A DNA stretch of 64,000 bases from Aporrectodea caliginosa (Eukaryota > Annelida > Clitellata > Crassiclitellata > Lumbricidae), in contig JACEVL010000045.1 in NCBI GenBank assembly GCA_020284085.1, positions 4,190,429-4,254,428 of the forward strand, read 5' to 3'. Both the position numbers and the translations under genes were made by a program. The notes beneath the pieces were generated by a model that saw only the letters and a program-made list of their open reading frames with translations, searched no databases and had not been told where the DNA came from. Below, piece by piece: positions 1 through 11,622 of this stretch; position 1 is the stretch's first letter; every line of letters starts with the position of its first letter.

Positions 1-732
1 GGTCTCAAATCAGAGGTGCTGGGTCTGAAATCCGAGGTGCCGGATCTTAGACCCGGCGAGACCCGGCTGAATTTAACCACTGCCGAAAAGTCATTCAGAT
101 CGTCATTAGGTTGCATGTGGGCGATTGATATTCACAAGCAATAATATTATATAGGCTACCTGTCTGTTGCCAGAAGCGAGAGTAGCAGTCTACAGCTACA
201 TGATGTATATAGGATCGGATTGGAGAAGTAGGGCGCCAAATGAATAAATGCAGCGGTAGATGTGACCTAAGAAGAAAAGCAAATTATTGTCGTCCCCTCA
301 ACCACTGCATCCAGGCTCATCAATGAGAAGGTTGGGGAGAAAGATCGGAAATGTTCAACGCTGTTTTACAAGACTACCGGTAGGCCTACTTCAACCCGAT
401 ATACTTAATTGTTCAATCGATGTTAACTAAGCAGGTTGATACATCATCCGCTCATCTGATGGTTAGGCCTACTGTTACTCTTCGATTATTCGATACGTAG
501 GCCTATTCATATATCCTAACGATGAATATGCTTACTTGCAGGCGTTTATAGACTTTATGTAATTACGGCTTATGAGATGTCGGTTGTTATTTGATGCGGA
601 TTTTTGTAAGGTGATGCTTATAACTAAATTTTAGCTCTTAATTATGAGCAAAAATTGAGCATAGCTAGGCCCGACATTGCTTAGGCCTACGTATATTCCG
701 AGGCCTCTGTAGATTAGGCCTATAAGGCTATA
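1..732. other. Non-coding DNA, no gene seen
   Basis: No convincing reading frame, splice-consistent exon or RNA gene was found. The stretch is AT-rich with many TAGGCCTA/GTAGCCTAC-type words, for example near 381, 464, 498 and 711. The first 70 bases contain a short degenerate repeat (GAGGTGC(T/C)GG twice). Confidence 0.5.
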
Positions 733-1925
733 AGGATCACATCCTGATCACATTCTATCACTAAATTAGTTCACATTATTCTTAACACTTAAAATCACCC
801 AAATATTCAGCGAAACGCCCAGGTCCAATCGCGCTGAGCAGCAGGTATGGAGCGAATTGGGCGAATGAGGGAAATGGACAATGTTGCTATTGGGGCAAAT
901 TTCGCCAATGCACCCAGCGGCCCAGCCTAGGCTATATGAAGCCTATAGCAATAATTATGGCTGAGTGAAGTGATCACTGAGTTGCTGCTGGTAGACCTAT
1001 TAATCTATGGGTGCACATTGCTCCCCAAACTCCAAACCCTGGTCTATTAATTATTCACTTAAAAATAGTTGGACTGGACACGTAATCTAAATGTTGACAG
1101 CGAGTTGGAGAGTCTTTTGTGGCTAATGATTCCATATAAGACAAGAAGGCTTGAAGAAGCACAAAAGCTAAATGCGCATGACCCACACCTGTCTCGAACG
1201 TAGGCTTTAGCAACATTGGATCAGAAGATTGCAACAGTCTAGGAGGACGATATAGATTCCATCGATTCTATGAAGACAGGATCGATGAAAAGCTGGTGTC
1301 CTGGACTATTAAGGTCATTAAATTTTGTGCAATTTGAGGCTTTTCTAGGCTATGGCAGTCATTCAACAAGAAACCACGGCGAACCTGACGAAGTCGGTCT
1401 AATCATAATATGATGATGATGAAAAACCTGTACCAATCCTAAAAAAATTGTTTTTAATCAGAGGAAGTTGCTGGCGTGCGAATGCGACAGATGGTAGCCT
1501 ATTTGGTGTCCTATCGGTTCTTATCGATAGTCCTTAACTCCGTGGTTGCCTAAATGATAAAGATAACAATAGGTGATGGTCATTTGTTAGGTTATAGGCT
1601 GTTCACTGAAAGCAGTAGGCCTAACAAAGACTACGATGCGAGTCGATGTTGTCCATTTAAAGGAAATCATTGAAACTGCGACTATATCAACGGTCACCGA
1701 ATAGAGACTGAAACGCTGCGACGTAGATTCAACGTATTTCACCACTCGATCGAGATCCTATTAAATAAACCAGGTAAAGTGTACATTTGACTAAATAGGT
1801 CGGAACGTCGGATGCATTTTTGTGCAGTGTGGGGCGTCTAATGATTCTATGTTTTTGACTCACGAGGCATTATAGGCCTATCAATACGAAATTACAGGTT
1901 AGAATCCAGGCCATTGATCCAATTT
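733..1925 (+). repeat. Dispersed ~1.1-kb repeat, copy 1
   Basis: This stretch aligns by eye along its whole length with 24718-25803, in the same orientation. Shared landmarks are TGATCACATTCTATCAC near the start, CCCAGGTCCAATCGCGCTGA, GATCAGAAGATTGCAACAG, TAAACCAGGTAAAGTGTACA and GAAATTACAGG near the end. The copies differ by many substitutions and small indels, so the duplication is old. No long reading frame is preserved in either copy and no terminal repeats were recognised, so the element class is unknown. A further fragment of the same family may lie at about 2236-2310. Confidence 0.75.
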
Positions 1926-1932
1926 TAGCTCA

Positions 1933-2139
1933 TATACAATACAATACAACTGCACTTGCCATTTTGATATCGCCCTTCTTCCAAAGGTGGCCCAAAGCAG
2001 GTCAGAAGTGCACACGCAGAGTAATTGTGCGTGAAGGACTTGCTCAAGGTCCCTACACAGTAAATGCCCCGGACGAGGATCGAACCCGTACTCTCCGCGT
2101 TACAGGTCAACCGCTCTAACCAGTCGGCCACCGTGCAAC
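1933..2139 (-). mobile_element. tRNA-derived SINE
   Basis: On the minus strand the element starts with a tRNA-like head. A plausible pol III A box lies at 2111-2130 (reads TGGCCGACTGGTTAGAGCGG) and a canonical B box GGTTCGATCC at 2077-2086. The body after the head contains CCTTGAGCAAGTCCTTCACG, the CTTGAGCAAG-type core seen in many metazoan tRNA SINEs. The 3' end is a (GTATT)n tail at about 1933-1950. The head does not fold into a complete tRNA and runs straight into the SINE body, so this is not a tRNA gene. Confidence 0.8.
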
Positions 2140-3343
2140 ATATAATAATAAAAATAATAGTGTAATATTGATAATGTAATATTAATAATGATTATAACAA
2201 GATCGCCAAATTATTCGGCGGCTGGGTGTTGCCCTATTCACTGAGATAGCTACTATTAGCTAGCAACAGGAATGCAGAGAATTGAGGGAATAGACAGTGT
2301 TAGGCTACTACTGGGCGTTGAACTTTTTCCACAATGGATTTCGACAAATAGGTGCAGTTCCAGACGTTATTTCACTCTTTGTAATTAATGCTTAAGTCCC
2401 TGAAGGATCCTGTGTAACTCGGGCATAAAATAACAATAAGAACAACAACAACAACAATAGTAATAATAATAATACGGATCACTTGTGACGTCGGATGGGT
2501 GGACCTCCACTCAACTCTCGTAAATTATCACCAGCAGTGGTTAATTAAGCTGGGGTTGATTCCAGTAAGTTGGGGTTATAAGGCGAAAGGTTAAACATGT
2601 GTCCCGTTGTTGGATTGCTATTGTAGTCTTTGCGCCTCTGCCCAAATATCTCTTCAACGTTGAGACCGAGCTCCTATAAAGAGTGTACAGAGGCCATGAA
2701 GTATACAGAAGAGGGCTACCGTTATCTGACTACTTTATTATATTCGTTTAGGTCTACTTACATGTAGTTAATTGATGAGAAAACTGGATTGATCGATTAA
2801 ATTGAGCCAATTTGCGCTGATGCAACTCCTTGCTATGACTTCTCTATCTCGCCTACAACGGTTGAAGACCATTTTGTTCGATCTTTTTGGTCTTCTATTG
2901 ATTTGAAGAACCTCTGATGAGTTTTCTTGAAGAGGCGCTGTATAAATGTACATGGAATTATAAATTACAGGCAGTATCGAGTTAATTTCATTGTGAAAAG
3001 GAAACGTCAAAACGGTATTGGTTCTAGTAATTGTATGGCTGCCTTTGCTGTCTCCGCATAATAGGTATTCTCAGACAGACTTCTGATCGTCGAATATAGG
3101 AGCTTCAGTCTTCCAGCCATCGGTTGATTTACCAGCATCTTTAGTAATATTATGTCATATCCAGTTCATCGTAGTAGAATCGCCATTGATAAGTAAGCAT
3201 CCCTGGAGACTCAGTACTATGTAGATGCCAGATTACATTGAATGGCATTTTTATTACAGTGCGGCTATAGCTGGCAGGTGCAATGAACTTAAGCAGGGCA
3301 AGCTTGGGTAGTGCATCGATCGTGAATATGTGGTGGAATGCCA
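2140..3343. other. Intergenic DNA upstream of the endoglycoceramidase gene
   Basis: No gene is supported. The stretch contains (AAC)n/(AAT)n runs at about 2430-2475. It also holds a ~90-bp motif at 2497-2583 that recurs at 3344-3446, and a LINE-like 3' hairpin tail at 2907-2950 (CCTCT...AGAGGCGCTGTATAAATG). Confidence 0.45.
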
Positions 3344-3446
3344 AGCCATATGGCATCCACTCAACTCAACGGTAAATTAGCACCAACAGAGGTTAAACCC
3401 CAGTAATTAAGTTGGGGGTTAACTCCAGTAAGCCAGAGTTGAAATG
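3344..3446 (+). repeat. Short repeat next to endoglycoceramidase exon 1
   Basis: This ~100-bp stretch resembles 2497-2583. Both contain CCACTCAACTC, GTAAATTA(T/G)CACCA and TAATTAAG(C/T)TGGGG, followed by a CCAGTAAG word. It ends immediately before the first coding exon, so it may lie in the 5' UTR or core promoter. No TATA box was recognised. Confidence 0.45.
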
Positions 3447-3473
3447 TGTTTTGATGATGAATTACAGGCGAAG

Positions 3474-6400
3474 ATGAAGATACACTGGGCAGCAGTTGCT
3501 GCGGCTGTGTTCCTTGTCGCTCTTCTGGCAGTGAATACATCAGCTTACAAATTCAACAGAGCTCCAACTACAAAGATCAGAGTAAATAATTCTCTAATAG
3601 ACGACCAACTAAATAAAATCTTCACTCTTATACAGACTATGATTGAATATAAAGAGAAGGTCGATGTCAAGTGCTGCTTCGGCCTTTCACCACTAAGTGA
3701 GCCGTGTTAAGTTCGTTGCCAAGTCTTGCAATCAAGGTTGTCCATATCCTGCTATTAAGCCAATACACGCACACCCTCTGGCGGTGTCTGAATGCTAGTA
3801 ATTGCAACTGGAATTATTGGCAACTTCGTATATGCGCAAGTGTCTAAGGCATCGACCGATGACGCACCAAGACCAAACCGTCAATATTAAGAGGATCAGT
3901 TGGCTAACAAAGATAGACAGCCTCCTTAATCTGAGACGTGTGTAACCATTTTATAGCATCTACTCCAACGGTAGGCATATTATGTTGACCTGATCATGCG
4001 ATTCTGATCATGCCCCAAAAAGATTTAGAAACAGTTTAGAAGGTGTCGCAAAACACTAATCAAGAGATTGAGATCAAGGATTCCACGTGCAGTTGGTTTT
4101 GCGCCGAGTAGCTAATTGGATGCAACGACCTGCTTTGCTTGTAGGTTGATGCTCGTGGTCACTGGTTCCTGGATGAATTCAACCGAGTGAGACTGTTTCA
4201 CGGCGTCAACAGTGTCAAAAAGGCCTTTCCTTGGTACTACGAATATATGCTGAACGACACTCGCATAGACGACCTCCAGAAATTCGGTATGAACATCGTC
4301 CGACTCGGATCGATGTGGTCAGGGGTCGAACCAGCCGACGGTCTCTTCAACGCCACATACGTCAACATTCTACAAACAATCATCGAGGTACACTGAGCGC
4401 TTGAGAATTCGTGGACGTCAAAAATTCTATTACACAAAGTCGCAGTCACTGTCTTTGACTCTTATAGCATTAAAATAACAATAACAGCATTAGACTCTCA
4501 TAGTACGGTAGTAGATTCATGTATTAGGCTTATGTAGTATAAAATTCATATCGGCCATAGTCACACTATATAATTATACGTGTGGAATTGCTGCTGGAGA
4601 ATAGACTTCTAATATTAAACTGAGACCTTTAGGTGTCACACTGTCAAGTATCGGTTGAAATAAAAAATACTCAGCTGAGTGCATAGATACGGAAATACTT
4701 TCAAAGAACTTTCACCATGAAAGTTTTCATCTGTACAGAATACGTGCTTTAATTCTCTAACGAATTTTTTTAAACGAACTGCAATGCCTTTGCGAGGCAA
4801 TCATCGTTGTTGCCTCGTGCGTAGGCGACAAATGTCCTAGTTGTCCTACAGTTAGAGATATTAGAGTGTAGACCATGTTTATGTCATTGGCGTCGTCGTC
4901 TGTCTCTACGTTGATGTGATGATAATTTGTCTGAACAGAAACTGGCGGATCGCGGGATCTACGTTCTGCTGGACATGCACCAGGATGTCATGTCGTCTCT
5001 GTACATGGCCTACGATGGAATTCCGCTGTGGTTGGTCGAGACCTTCCCTGAACCGACGAATCCTTATCCGTGGCCATTGGAGGTCGTCAACGCCTGGGCC
5101 GAAGGGTACCTGACGCAGGCCTGCAGCGAGGGATTCCAACAGCTCTATAACAACACGAACGACGCTCTGGAGCGATGGGGTCAGTTCTGGGGCCACCTGG
5201 CTCAGACCCTCGGTCCCATGCCCTCAGTCATCGGCTACGACTACATGAACGAGCCGTGGGTGGGCGACTTCTTCGCTGACTCGGCGCTGCTTCTGCCTGG
5301 AGTGGCTGGACAGAAGAACCTGGCTCCCGTCTACGATTACCTCCATTCCGTCATTCGTGAGTACGACATGGAAACGATCCAGTTCTACGAACCGATCACT
5401 TACGGCGTCGTCTTCGAAGGCAACGTCTCTGGAAACGGGTTCGACCAGGTTCCTGGCGGCCCGGCCTATGCCGACCTGTCCGCCTACTCGTACCATACGT
5501 ACTGCTGGTCGGTGGACCTTCTGCCGCCGGATGCGACGGACGAAGAGAGGGAGGAGGCAGTCACCAAGTGCACCGAATACCTCCTGCCAAAGATCTTCGA
5601 GACGCAGGCAGTCGATGTCGAGAGGACGGGTGGTGCAGCCATGCTCACGGAATTCGGTCTGTGCAAGACTTCAGGAACTCAGATCAACATCCTATGCGAG
5701 GTCAGTGATTTCACCCATTTCTATGTATACGCCCTGCCTTAATGTTCACAAGGTACTTCATTTTAACCAACCAACCTATCTCTGTTCCATACTCATCCGT
5801 CATACAAATCGATATTGCACTCGTTCAATGGATGCTGTGACCCTGGATGTGCCCTGCACCACAATGATGTCGGTGCATTTTAGGTCGCTGGTCTGAAGCC
5901 TTGGAATTCCCTCCCAAATACAATACGCTCTATCTATTCCTGGATGCTATTTAGGTCCAAACTTAAAAATCATGTCCTTCAAATTGCATGCGCGCAATGA
6001 ATCCCATGGATAAGGGAACCAAAATCCTGTTGGTTCCCTGATCCATGGGATTTCGACCAATGGCTCCTTCTCCAACGAATTATGATTTTGATTGCGACTT
6101 TACTCTAAGCGACCATCGAATGATATCTTGGACATAATATTATTATAATAACGGTGCTACGAAAGTTACTGGATGATATTAGATTAGATTCTAATATCTG
6201 GGAACTTCTATAGCGCCGTCAGCGTAATTCACAAAGCATCAGTCGACCACTTCTAAGGAAATCCGCATTCTGAAGATCTTTCATGAACTTGCACCAGATC
6301 GTCAAGGTTCCAATGAACTCTAAGAAGTGTGCATAGGGCCTATATATCAGCACGCCTATAAGGGTCAAAAGACGCATATGTTAAAATGCATTTTACGTAA

Positions 6401-7061
6401 TGTAGGCCTATAATGATTCACTAACTGCAGGCCTCTTTCTCTGAATCGTGGTATCTACGTTCAGCTGAAACGCGTATACATGCACTATTCATATCAATCC
6501 AACAACTGTGCAAACATGCGAGTTCATAATTGTTCATTGCTTGAGGTGGAATCGTATCCTGTAATGACTATAACAGTAGCTGAAGCATTGAACGGTGTGT
6601 GTGTGCTGTTCGTGTAGGACTATATGAACTTAGCCGACCATTGGCTACAGTCGTGGATCGATTGGGATTACAGCGATGGAACTTGGTATGACTCCAATGG
6701 AAACCGCAACACGGAAAAGATCCTGGCCTACGTGCGGCCATATCCAACAGCCACCGCCGGCATTCCACACAACATGACCTTCAACTCGACGACCCTTCGC
6801 TTCGAGTACTACTTCAGTCCGGACATCGACATCGAGGCTCCCACTGAGATCTACATTCCGCCGCTGAGATACACGACCGGATACGACATCGTCTTCGATC
6901 CGGAGGATTTCGGATACACCATCCAAGAGGATTTCGTCTACGTATTCTACACTGGACCACTGGAAACCTTCCCCGATGTTGTAAAGGTCGTCGTAACTCC
7001 CCCTCCAGCCAATAAAAAGAATTACTGGGCCTACAGCAGGTTGTTCAGAGAGACCCTTTGA
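3474..7061 (+). CDS. Endoglycoceramidase (GH5), secreted, four exons
   Basis: The model joins 3474-3581, 4145-4387, 4939-5700 and 6618-7061 (518 aa). All junctions are GT-AG and all introns are phase 0. Residues 1-24 form a signal peptide (MKIHWAAVAAAVFLVALLAV then NTSA). Exon 2 gives the family start (HWFLDEFNRVRLFHGVNSVKK). Exon 3 holds the GH5 barrel: LLDMHQD, the acid/base Glu222 in DYMNEPW and the nucleophile Glu355 in LTEFGLCK. Exon 4 continues with LQSWIDWDYSDGTW and a beta-rich C-terminal domain. Family members cleave the glycan-ceramide bond of glycosphingolipids in digestive or lysosomal compartments, and the length matches known animal and Rhodococcus enzymes. An upstream ATG at 3444 is in frame, but 3474 starts directly at the signal peptide. 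An AATAAA at 7626 could serve polyadenylation. Ceramide specificity is inferred from family resemblance. The main uncertainty is exon 1. Confidence 0.87.
6000..6052 (+). other. Intronic hairpin in endoglycoceramidase intron 3
   Basis: Two 22-base arms (6000-6021 and 6031-6052) are complementary except for one mismatch and are separated by a 9-base loop. The arms begin AATCCCATGGAT and end ATCCATGGGATT. It is shorter than a usual pre-miRNA, so it may be only the relic of a small inverted-repeat element. Confidence 0.6.
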
Positions 7062-8440
7062 TCCTGTTGGTAAGACAACTCATTTTGAGCTTACCTATGA
7101 ATGGGCAGAAATTATTAAGATCAGAACATATAACAACCGAATATGGTGGTGGAATCTAAAGTCTGCATATGATTAAAATTCATCAAAAGTTTGGTGCTGA
7201 AAGCGTTGTTTCAATTTCAGTAGACTATGATACTTGTTTTTTGATGAATTTGTATGGCGTCTCTTAGAAGATGCACGTATATCGAGAGCTCAGAATTAAG
7301 CTCCTCCCGGCAAAAGAAAATGTTCCAATTTTGTCCGATGAGCCTATTTCTGTACATAGTGTAGTTTTCAAATCTAGCCTAATCTAACCTAAACTGTTCT
7401 TGTCTAATCAGAGTTAATCTTTTGTTATCTAATCTCATCTAGGCTGATCTTAGATTTTCACCAGGCCGCTGTTGCAATACGCTGTCCTCCATAATGTTCA
7501 CACTCTTCTATTCAGAGGCGCTCAGATGTAGGGTAAAGCGGGCACAACGGATTTTGCTAATTTACAAAGTGAATAACAGCATTTTAAGAATGAAATTATT
7601 GTAAGGTCTAACACTGAAAGTCCCAAATAAAGTATAATTGTGTTCCATTAAATACCAAAAGATGACTTAATAATAATAAAATACAAAATGCTTCAAAAGT
7701 GGCGTTTTCCCCATTTCCATTCGTGGAAAATGCCTTTATGCCTAAAATAATAGGCCTACACCACTTAACGTATTCTTTAAAGATTGCACAGTAGCCTACT
7801 TGACTCTGATGATCATTGCAACATAGTTTGCCTTAAATTTATGACTGCCTATCCATACTCTTTAACATACGAAAAATATTGCTTAAGAATATACCTGCTC
7901 TAAAAAATTGACAGTAAGAAATACCACAAGTTATCATTCTAAAACTGAGAAGTGAAAGCACATATATTAATCATCTGCAATCCGGTGCTATAATACTAAT
8001 AATAAAAAGTTGTGATTTCTGGAAAAAAATTAAGCCTACTGTCAGTATGTTATCTAGAGAAGCAGCGAGTGCTAGAACTCATTAAGTTGGCCTAACTTTG
8101 AAGCAATTAAAAAGATAAAAAAACAAAGCAATTAAATATTTGTAAGGTTAATTGTCTTTTGCTGAATAAAACGCCTTGAAGTTCGGAGTTCAATATACAA
8201 GAAATGATGAAATCCCGAGATAAAGTCTTGGCCACAATTTTCAGAAAAGAAAACTGTAAGCTTACATAGGCCTATAGAATGCCTTATAAAGATATTTACT
8301 AAAGGCTAGAGCAAAACAGTCATAGGCCTACTAAACTGAACTTAAACATCTAAATTCAATAACTAAACTTAATTACATGCAAAGCAGCATTCTGTTTGCA
8401 CTCCGGTTTACTTCGATCAGGGCGCGCATGAAAGCCTTCA
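7062..8440. other. Non-coding DNA downstream of the endoglycoceramidase gene
   Basis: AT-rich with no supported gene. The first ~570 bases probably hold the 3' UTR, with a candidate AATAAA at 7626-7631. A partial LINE-tail word (TTCAGAGGCGCTCAGAT) lies near 7513. Confidence 0.4.
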
Positions 8441-8441
8441 A

Positions 8442-8517
8442 AGGGCGCTCTCACGTAAGGGCGCTCTCACGTAATGGGCGCTCTCACGTAAGGGCGCAGT
8501 CACGTAAGAGCGCGGTC
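8442..8517 (+). repeat. Short tandem repeat, 16-17 bp unit
   Basis: Four to five copies of GGGCGCTCTCACGTAA, the later ones degenerating to GGGCGCAGTCACGTAA and GAGCGCGGTC. Each unit carries a CACGTA core. Confidence 0.75.
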
Positions 8518-11280
8518 AAATAAAATCGATGGCTAACAAGACCGTGTTCCAATATAATAATATGAGCGCGCGCCAATATTAACGGGGTCGCTGATTAATA
8601 TAAAATTATAGCGTACATGTACATAATACTAACATTTAATCGCTAATAAAAGCAATTCAGAAATCATTGTCGATTAAATAAACTTTTTTTGTTATAAGCA
8701 CATTTAAATCTCTATTAATCCAACGAATAAAAATGTGTGGACAAGGTTGTCGCTTAATAACTCATTGATTATGAAGCAAACATAATAATATATTTAATCG
8801 CAGTTCGCGTGCTAATGAAGTCGTGTGTAGGCCTATATAAGGTTGTCGCCTAGACCTATTATGAACGATTAAAAGTCAGCTAGAAAATTAAAAGGGTGCA
8901 GTCATTAAATCTTGCCCCTGGGCACTCAAACCCTTCGTTACGCCACCGCTAACGATTGAAAGGGAGTTGTGGGACGTATATGCTCTGAACTAGGAAAGGT
9001 AATTCATTGACAAATTCAGCGAGGATGACAGAAGACTGCCTCTGCGCTATGAGCAATGCCAACAGCCGACAACACTCGAACTTGAACGCAGTTGATCAAA
9101 ACTGACTACGACTAGTAAACTTACTAGTAGGCCTATAATATATTTAAAGTGTACAACAGCAGTTTCCAGATATGCAATTACCTTTTTCACCGGATGTGTG
9201 CTAAAACGGACCTACATGTACAGGCATCTGGAACCTGAAAATGTTTCTCGGGATACCCTCGGACCCCGCTACAAAGGCGAGCTGCTTCGCGGCAGAGGTG
9301 CGGGGGTTGTAGGAGGAAAGGGACTAGGAAGGGTGGAGGGGAGGGAAAGGAAGGAGAGAGAAGGAGAGTGGCATGGAAAAGGGTGAGAGGAGGGGAGAAC
9401 GGGAGAAAAGGGGAGGGGAGGAAGGGAGGGGCTTAGCCTCGTAGCTCTGTAGCCCCAAACCCGAAATCCTGGCGCCGTCACTGCTCTACAGTCTACACCA
9501 CTGCCGAGGACCTTTTTTATAATGCAACTCAAACGCCCACGGTTTAAATGAATGGTAGCCTTCACAGCCTGTCAGATACGCACTGAATAGGCTACAAATC
9601 TAGCTGTTGTGTTATCTACAGTGGCTACAGAACTGTAGGTCTCTGCATTTTGTAAACATACTGAGGCAATTCCATTGTAAGCTTACAGTGTAGGTTCAAG
9701 ACGCAATTATTCAATGAAGGTTTCGTTCATTTAAAACTTCGATTGGATATTTTAAAATGGCAATCCTACACTTGATCGTAATTAATGATTAATTATTGCA
9801 TTATTAATTAAGTAATGATTATAATTATAAACAGGACTCTTCTGTAAATGGAAGTTGGATTGATTAAAATAATTCTTTGCGTAGGCCTAACTAGAAGCTG
9901 GATTGTGACAGTTATCATGAAAATCACTAAAATAATTAATTACGCTAAAGTGTAGGATTACCTTTAAAATTATTGTAATAATTTCGTTTTATGTAGTTCA
10001 CTTAAAAATTTTCTCATAGACGTTTAACACGTCATTGTGCAATCGGATTTCAGTTCGTTGTCCTGGACTTGAAAGCTACAAAGATTTTAATAAGTTCACT
10101 TATTAAAATGTTTGGATGCTACGTTGCAAGGAGTTTATATTAAACTATGGAAATTTATTTGACCGACTCGTTAGCATTACTTCTGATTGGTGAAATTATC
10201 GTTTTAATTACTTTGTAACAGTAACAGTAAGGTAGACTACAGCGTGATACTATAGCAGCATTTTCACATAGGCCAATTCAAATAATAGACCTACATGTAG
10301 GCCTACACCTGCTCTAATCGAACTAAAATATTTAAAAAAAACGCAAAACATCGACATGATCCGACAGTTAGTTTAGTCCAACAGCAATATTCACTTTTAT
10401 GTGTGAAGACTGAAAGAGCCTAACTTTAAATAAAAAAATGATAATCGTAGGCCTATATTCGCGTTTGCCTACAACACAATGAAGTAACTTCTGTTTATTT
10501 CGTTCACCAAATACTTTGTTTCGATCGTCACATCAACGTTTTTCAGATTCTTACTTTTTCTCAGTTTCCAGTGTGAAGTTTCTCATTCTGCAGTATCTGG
10601 GCAAAGTTTTTGTGGTTGAGCAACATTCTCCATTCATTTAAAACTGGTGTTGATATTGCATATCAAAAGATTATCATATTCTTTTATCCTATTTCTGTCT
10701 AAAATGTGAAATATTTTGTCACTATTTCCAACAATCACTGGCCACTTTAGACCACTTTCACTATTTCCGTATATTATAAGTGAATGGAATTCAACTGAAT
10801 CAATTGAAATTAAACATTTGGTACATTTGTTTTTGATTTTGTGAGAACCACTGAAAATGTATAAAGTGCAACCGAAAGGAAATGAATGCACAATTAAGTG
10901 TTCATTTCGAAATTACTAACATTCTTTTTCACTTTCATCTTCTCTTTCTTCAACTATTCAGTCTGTGTATTAATTCAGTCTTTCTTTTGTTCAGAGCAAA
11001 AATCGTTCTGTATAGTTTGAATCTTTATTCATTCATTCGGAAATTTATATAGCGCCCTGTCAAGGAAACTACTCAGAGTAGCAAATATTTGTACTGTGCC
11101 AAACCTAATCACTATTAGAAATGCCTCTGTGGCAGCAACAATGCCTCACAAATTCCTTCAAATGTGTCATCACATGTTCAGCATCCGTAATGTGACTAAT
11201 GTCTCACCATAAATGATTTTGCACCCTCAAAAGACACAAAATTCATGTATGTATTCTAACATGATTTTTTAGACGGAAAG
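8518..11280. other. Intergenic DNA
   Basis: No gene is supported. A purine-rich (GGGA/GGAA) tract lies at about 9300-9430; it creates open frames of low-complexity protein that are not credible genes. A LINE 3' tail hairpin in minus orientation lies at about 11030-11090 (ATTTATATAGCGCCCTGTC then CTACTCAGAG). The remainder is AT-rich. Confidence 0.45.
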
Positions 11281-11622
11281 AATGGGAAAATATTTTGTAG
11301 CAAACTTAACAAACAAATGGTTTCTCTACAGTACATGTATGTGTTCTTTCATGTCTCTTGGGATCTGAACTGCATGAGAATGCTTTCTGATATACCTCAC
11401 AAAGACATGGCTTATCTCCAGTATGTATTTTCATGTGTCTGTCTGAATTACTATAATATTTAATCTTTGTCTGACATAACTGGTATTAGTGCGGTTTCTT
11501 TCCTGTATGAATTCTAGCATCACCTTGGAGACTGGAAGATCGTACACATCTCTGTCGACTTCTAACATGATACTATAGATAAGAAGATTTAAAAAAAATT
11601 GTTTATTGCACATCTGGTAATG
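11281..11622 (-). pseudogene. Decayed zinc fingers beyond the stop of the ZNF gene
   Basis: After the stop at 11623-11625 the minus strand still reads as broken C2H2 fingers. One example reads [10 protein letters not shown], then [19 protein letters not shown], where the second zinc cysteine has become tyrosine. Others are split by frameshifts and stops, including an A-run near 11590. At least three to four finger-sized units (84-bp spacing) can be traced. The array was therefore once longer, and the present C-terminus, just after a linker TGEKP, comes from a nonsense mutation. Confidence 0.7.

Noticed and set aside
2040..2139. Functional tRNA gene
   Set aside because: A and B boxes are present, but the sequence continues into a SINE body with a (GTATT)n tail and no acceptor stem closes.
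3444..3710. Separate 88-aa protein at the start of the endoglycoceramidase gene
   Set aside because: The donor AGA|GTAAAT at 3581 gives a better continuation into exon 2 with conserved residues; the downstream part is intron.
5357..5896. Arg/Ser-rich frame overlapping endoglycoceramidase exon 3
   Set aside because: It is a shifted-frame shadow of the conserved GH5 exon.
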